A DNA stretch of 64,000 bases from Cognataquiflexum rubidum. Its GTDB lineage: Bacteria; Bacteroidota; Bacteroidia; Cytophagales; Cyclobacteriaceae. Where the stretch lies: assembly GCF_022538115.1 (NCBI RefSeq), contig NZ_JAKZAL010000009.1:62001-126000 (forward strand), written 5' to 3'. A program made the translations under genes and the position numbers. The notes under the pieces were generated by a model. That model was not told the DNA's origin and ran no database searches. It was given only the letters and a program-made list of their open reading frames with translations. This document shows, in pieces, positions 61,075 to 64,000 of this stretch; position 1 is the stretch's first letter; each line of letters begins with the position of its first letter.

Positions 61075-61602
61075 TTATTTCAACTGATAAAGTTCAGGTA
61101 GATTTCGCCCTAATCCATCAAAGTCCATTCCATAACCGACTACAAATTTATTAGGGATTTCGAAGCCTATGTAACTCACTTTGAGGGGATGTGTAAGGGC
61201 TTCTGGTTTTAATAGAAGCGTTGCAACAGCTAGCTTTTTTGGGTTTTTCCTTTGAACCATCTCAAGGAGATGTTTCATGCTCAACCCTGTATCAATGATA
61301 TCCTCTACGATTATCACAGACCTGTTATTCAATTCAATGTCCAATCCAAGAAGGTTTTTGACCTCACCGGTAGAATTCGTCCCTGAATAAGAAGAAACTT
61401 TGACAAAGCTTACCTCAATCGGTATGGAAATACTTTTTGCAAGATCTGAAAGAAATACAAAAGAACCATTGAGGACACCAATCAAAACAGGGCAATCCCC
61501 TTTGAAATCCCTGGAAATTTCAGCACCAATCTCTGCCACACGTTGTTGGAGTGAATTAGCTGTAATATAAGGAACAAATACTTTGTCTTTAATTGATATC
61601 AT
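61075..61602 (-). CDS. hpt: Hypoxanthine phosphoribosyltransferase
   Basis: The 175-residue product has the PRPP loop VIIVEDIIDTG at 96-106, a flexible loop with SSYSG near 70-74 and GFEIPNKFVVGYGMDFDG near the end, the base-binding part. It salvages hypoxanthine and guanine with PRPP. A terminator of the upstream M42 peptidase gene lies just before its start. Confidence 0.95.
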   Translation of the reverse strand: MISIKDKVFVPYITANSLQQRVAEIGAEISRDFKGDCPVLIGVLNGSFVFLSDLAKSISIPIEVSFVKVSSYSGTNSTGEVKNLLGLDIELNNRSVIIVEDIIDTGLSMKHLLEMVQRKNPKKLAVATLLLKPEALTHPLKVSYIGFEIPNKFVVGYGMDFDGLGRNLPELYQLK

Positions 61603-61607
61603 AAGAT

Positions 61608-61636
61608 CAAATAAAAATGCCCTTTATTCAAGGGCA
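61608..61636 (-). terminator. Terminator of the M42 peptidase gene
   Basis: TGCCCTT (61618-61624) pairs with AAGGGCA (61630-61636) around TATTC; the minus strand then reads TTTTTATTTG. Confidence 0.75.
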
Positions 61637-61686
61637 CGGCAAATATAAAAAAAAAAGATTCCTCTCCATCTAATTAATTGCTAATC

Positions 61687-62598
61687 CTATAATCGCTTCA
61701 TCAAATATTTGTAAAGGTCAATCATGTTTTGAAGATCTTTTAAAGAAACCTTTTCATAAGGTGTGTGTACATTGTCTTCTGCTGCACCGATAAAACACCA
61801 GTCAATCGGGTAAGCAGACAATTGGATTTCCCTGCCATCACTGCCGCCACTTCCCTCGACCTCTAATTGATAAGGGATGCCGCTTTCGTTTGCAAGAGTC
61901 AATATTTTGTCCAAAAATTTTTTTCGGGGAATGAATCGATCTCTCAACGAAACGGCCACCCCTTGATGATGTCGTACACCTTCTGTGATCCAAGTAATAT
62001 CTGAAATCAGCGCAAACGTAATCGGTGCCACTTCTTGGATAAATCTGAGTAGAAATGGGACACTTCCTCCCCCGTGTTCTTCATAAGTGGAAAAAACTAC
62101 CCAACCATTTTCCAATTCCTCGCATAATTTTAAGCAATTATATATTCCAAGCCGGTTGTCTAAGTATGCTGCTTGGATAAATTCATTATCTAAAATAATG
62201 GACTGCTCGTATGAAAGAAGGGTTCCCCTGTCAATTGCTCTTGGGAAATCATGAAAAACAAGATCATCATCCAAAATTATTTTGCATGAAATGGGACCTA
62301 GGCTATCTTCCCCTGTAAGTCTTATACCATCTTCGATTTCTGGTCCGCCGATGGGTACTAGTTGGTTTTCATAACGTGTGGAAAACCCAATAGTATCCAT
62401 ATGTGCAAAGACAGCGCCTTTTGGATTTCCAAATTTAAGTAACAGACAATCATGCAATTTGTCCCCAAAAAAGATTTCAGGCTGAACCTTCCACGAGTTT
62501 TTCCGTTTGTGAATATGATCAATTAGAAATTCAGTCATGGCAGTTTCATTTCCGGAGACACTGCTTGTATTTAAGAGATCAAATAGTAATTTTGTCAT
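61687..62598 (-). CDS. M42-like metallopeptidase (glutamyl-aminopeptidase type)
   Basis: The 303-residue product has a first ligand in FAHMDTIGF near 63-71, the bridging Asp in YLDNRLGIYN near 144-153, the Glu pair in STYEEHGGG near 169-177, an Asp in ISDITWI and the final His in NVHTPYEKVS near 278-287. This order is that of M42/M28-type co-catalytic metal aminopeptidases. It is somewhat shorter than the usual 340-360 residues. It is divergent from the OmpA-family gene; the substrate is unknown. Confidence 0.88.
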   Translation of the reverse strand: MTKLLFDLLNTSSVSGNETAMTEFLIDHIHKRKNSWKVQPEIFFGDKLHDCLLLKFGNPKGAVFAHMDTIGFSTRYENQLVPIGGPEIEDGIRLTGEDSLGPISCKIILDDDLVFHDFPRAIDRGTLLSYEQSIILDNEFIQAAYLDNRLGIYNCLKLCEELENGWVVFSTYEEHGGGSVPFLLRFIQEVAPITFALISDITWITEGVRHHQGVAVSLRDRFIPRKKFLDKILTLANESGIPYQLEVEGSGGSDGREIQLSAYPIDWCFIGAAEDNVHTPYEKVSLKDLQNMIDLYKYLMKRL

Positions 62599-62654
62599 GG
62601 GATAATGTATTTCACATCGATTTTAATTGTAAATTCATTAAAAATCAAAAAGAA

Positions 62655-62689
62655 TTTTGGTATAGTTTTAAAATATTAATATACATTTG
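62655..62689 (+). promoter_or_regulatory. Promoter of the OmpA-family gene
   Basis: TTTTG (62655-62659), 22 nt, then TACATTTG (62682-62689), a good TTTG / TAnnTTTG pair. The start would be near 62696, giving a leader of about 70 nt. Confidence 0.65.
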
Positions 62690-62764
62690 TGAATAGTTAA
62701 AAGTTTATAAATTTGCAGTCAAATCAATTAAACACCTAAAAATCTGAACAAAAAATTTTTTATT

Positions 62765-64000
62765 ATGAAAAAAATATTACTATCTACAATTATGGCGGGC
62801 TGTTTAGCTTTAGGAGTTAACGCCCAAGACGACTATAACAAGTGGTCTTTAGAACTCAATGGAGGTTTTAACAAACCTATGGCCCCGTTGTCTCCTGGAT
62901 TTTATTCACCTACACTAAATCTTGGTCACGTCGACTTTGGTGTTAGGTATATGTTCAATGACAAATTCGGTGCAAAATTGGACTATGGTCTAGGTTCATT
63001 CAGTGAATCTGGAAAAGACAACAATCCTGCATTTTCTACTAGTTACTACAGACTTAATCTTCAAGGGGTAGCGAACTTGGGTAGAATAATGAAGTGGGAA
63101 TCTTTCACTAGGAAGGTGAATTTGTTAGGACATTTCGGTGCTGGTATTGGTCAAGTTCGTCATGATGGACCTCCAATTACTTTCAACGATAATGTTTATA
63201 ACTTCATTGTAGGACTTACCGGTCAGGTTAAACTGAGCGAAAGAATCGCCCTTACAGGTGACGTAAGCACAATTCTCAATGGAAGGCAGACAGTTACATT
63301 TGATGGAAACACCAACATCGGTCCCACAGATCCTGGATACTATGGTACAAATGGTACTTGGTGGACCGGAACCCTAGGTCTGACATTCTACCTTGGTAAA
63401 GGAGCAACTCATGCTGACTGGTATGTTGAAGCTGATAAATATGCAACCAAAGCTGAATTGGCTCAACAAATCGGTGAGATCAAAGATATGTTGAAAGATT
63501 CTGACGGCGACGGTATTCCTGATTACCTTGACAAAGAACCTAATACTCCAGGCGGAGCAAGAGTAGATTCGAACGGTAGAACAATTGATTCTGACGGTGA
63601 TGGAATCCCTGATCATTTGGATAAATGTCCATTTGCTCCAGGTCCTGCTTCTAACAACGGTTGCCCAATCGAACAAGTTAAAGAAGAAATTGACTTCTTC
63701 AAAAGGGCAATTAATGAAAACTACGTAAATGTTTACTACGCATTTGATTCAGCTAAGCCACTTGGTTTCTCTGCCTCTGCTGTAAACTTCGTATCCAATT
63801 TCTTGAAGAGAAATCCGGGAGTTAAACTAGAAGTAAAAGGTTTTGCTGACGAATTAGGTCCTGAAGATTACAACATGAAGTTGTCTGAAAGAAGAGCTAA
63901 AGCTGTCTATGACCTATTGATTGCTTCAGGTATAGATGCTTCTAGACTTTCTCATAAAGGCTACGGAGAAGATACAAGTGTAGACAAGAACTCTGCTGAC
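62765..64000 (+). CDS. OmpA-family outer-membrane protein with TSP3 repeats (cut by window edge)
   Basis: Starting at ATG 62765, 412 residues are visible. There is a signal peptide (MKKILLSTIMAGCLALGVNA), an eight-strand-like beta barrel to about residue 215 (with aromatic girdles, WSLELNGGF, FGVRYMF, GTLGLTFYLG), then thrombospondin type-3 calcium repeats (SDGDGIPDYLDKEPN and SDGDGIPDHLDKCP near 240-290), and the OmpA C-terminal peptidoglycan-binding domain (VYYAFDSAK, KGFADELGPEDYNMKLSERRA). It is probably an abundant structural porin-like protein that ties the outer membrane to the wall. The end of the last domain lies outside the window. It has its own strong promoter. Confidence 0.95.
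   Translation, partial: MKKILLSTIMAGCLALGVNAQDDYNKWSLELNGGFNKPMAPLSPGFYSPTLNLGHVDFGVRYMFNDKFGAKLDYGLGSFSESGKDNNPAFSTSYYRLNLQGVANLGRIMKWESFTRKVNLLGHFGAGIGQVRHDGPPITFNDNVYNFIVGLTGQVKLSERIALTGDVSTILNGRQTVTFDGNTNIGPTDPGYYGTNGTWWTGTLGLTFYLGKGATHADWYVEADKYATKAELAQQIGEIKDMLKDSDGDGIPDYLDKEPNTPGGARVDSNGRTIDSDGDGIPDHLDKCPFAPGPASNNGCPIEQVKEEIDFFKRAINENYVNVYYAFDSAKPLGFSASAVNFVSNFLKRNPGVKLEVKGFADELGPEDYNMKLSERRAKAVYDLLIASGIDASRLSHKGYGEDTSVDKNSAD

Noticed and set aside
63374-63676. 100-codon frame opposite the TSP3 repeats of the OmpA-family gene
   Set aside because: It is an antisense product of the Asp/Gly-rich repeats, a frequent artefact.
1-64000. CRISPR arrays, insertion sequences, prophage, rRNA and ordinary tRNA genes
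   Set aside because: I read for direct repeats with spacers, transposase motifs, capsid or terminase genes and cloverleaf sequences, and found none I could support.

Overview
The window looks like a chromosomal segment of a Bacteroidota bacterium, most likely order Cytophagales (Cyclobacteriaceae-like). Several things point that way: TonB-dependent receptors with carboxypeptidase-regulatory N-domains, a DUF4249 lipoprotein, DUF3078 and DUF5687 proteins, a Reg_prop/Y_Y_Y histidine kinase, an OmpA protein with thrombospondin-3 repeats, promoters of the TAnnTTTG type instead of the E. coli type, and a tmRNA tag ending in YAMAA. I see no insertion sequence, prophage, CRISPR array or rRNA. The only RNA gene I can support is ssrA. 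Family names come from reading the translations; no database search was possible.

Layout. 1-2.9 kb: a TonB-dependent receptor cut by the left edge, a secreted protein that overlaps it, and a divergent twin-arginine TIM-barrel protein. 2.9-9.5 kb: a DASS anion transporter, rarA, a nitroreductase, a DUF5687/ABC-ATPase pair and a small ORF. 9.5-10.3 kb: ssrA and short tandem repeats. 10.3-12.0 kb: dnaX, whose tau-length product needs a frameshift at a run of ten A. 12.0-16.5 kb: a tight minus-strand operon (M16 peptidase, O-methyltransferase, LysM lytic transglycosylase, DUF3078 barrel). 16.6-23.3 kb: an aminopeptidase P, an AT-rich gap with palindromes, then a lipoprotein and a 1146-residue sensor kinase.

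23.4-35.7 kb is the main accessory and catabolic block. It holds a VOC protein, three twin-arginine Gfo/Idh/MocA oxidoreductases, a Fic protein with an inverted-repeat operator array over its promoter, a single-chain NagB-NagA fusion next to an SSS symporter, a DUF1080 (3-keto-disaccharide hydrolase-type) protein, an exported NHL propeller and a secreted TIM-barrel epimerase-like protein. Together these suggest amino-sugar use plus periplasmic oxidative glycoside cleavage.

35.8-46 kb is mostly housekeeping (pyrF, a LolA-like gene, ftsK, pyrD, xerD, a vapBC module, aroQ, a class V aminotransferase, marC, rnhA, trmN6-like). 46-51 kb is an outer-membrane uptake operon (kelch/TIG lipoprotein, TonB receptor, DUF4249). 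51-57.5 kb has a saccharopine dehydrogenase-like gene, cdd, a small esterase, a UPF0158-like gene, a NatAB-type exporter and an exported unknown. 57.6-62.6 kb is a minus-strand core block (M42 peptidase, hpt, adk, obg, grpE, dnaJ) divided by terminators. The right edge cuts an OmpA-family gene that has a good promoter.

The points most worth a second look are the dnaX A10 frameshift, the Fic operator array with its glutamine-for-histidine Fic motif, the NagB-NagA fusion, the exported oxidoreductase/DUF1080 cluster, and a DnaJ that keeps only two of the four zinc-binding repeats. I did not find one locus that I can claim as a wholly new system.
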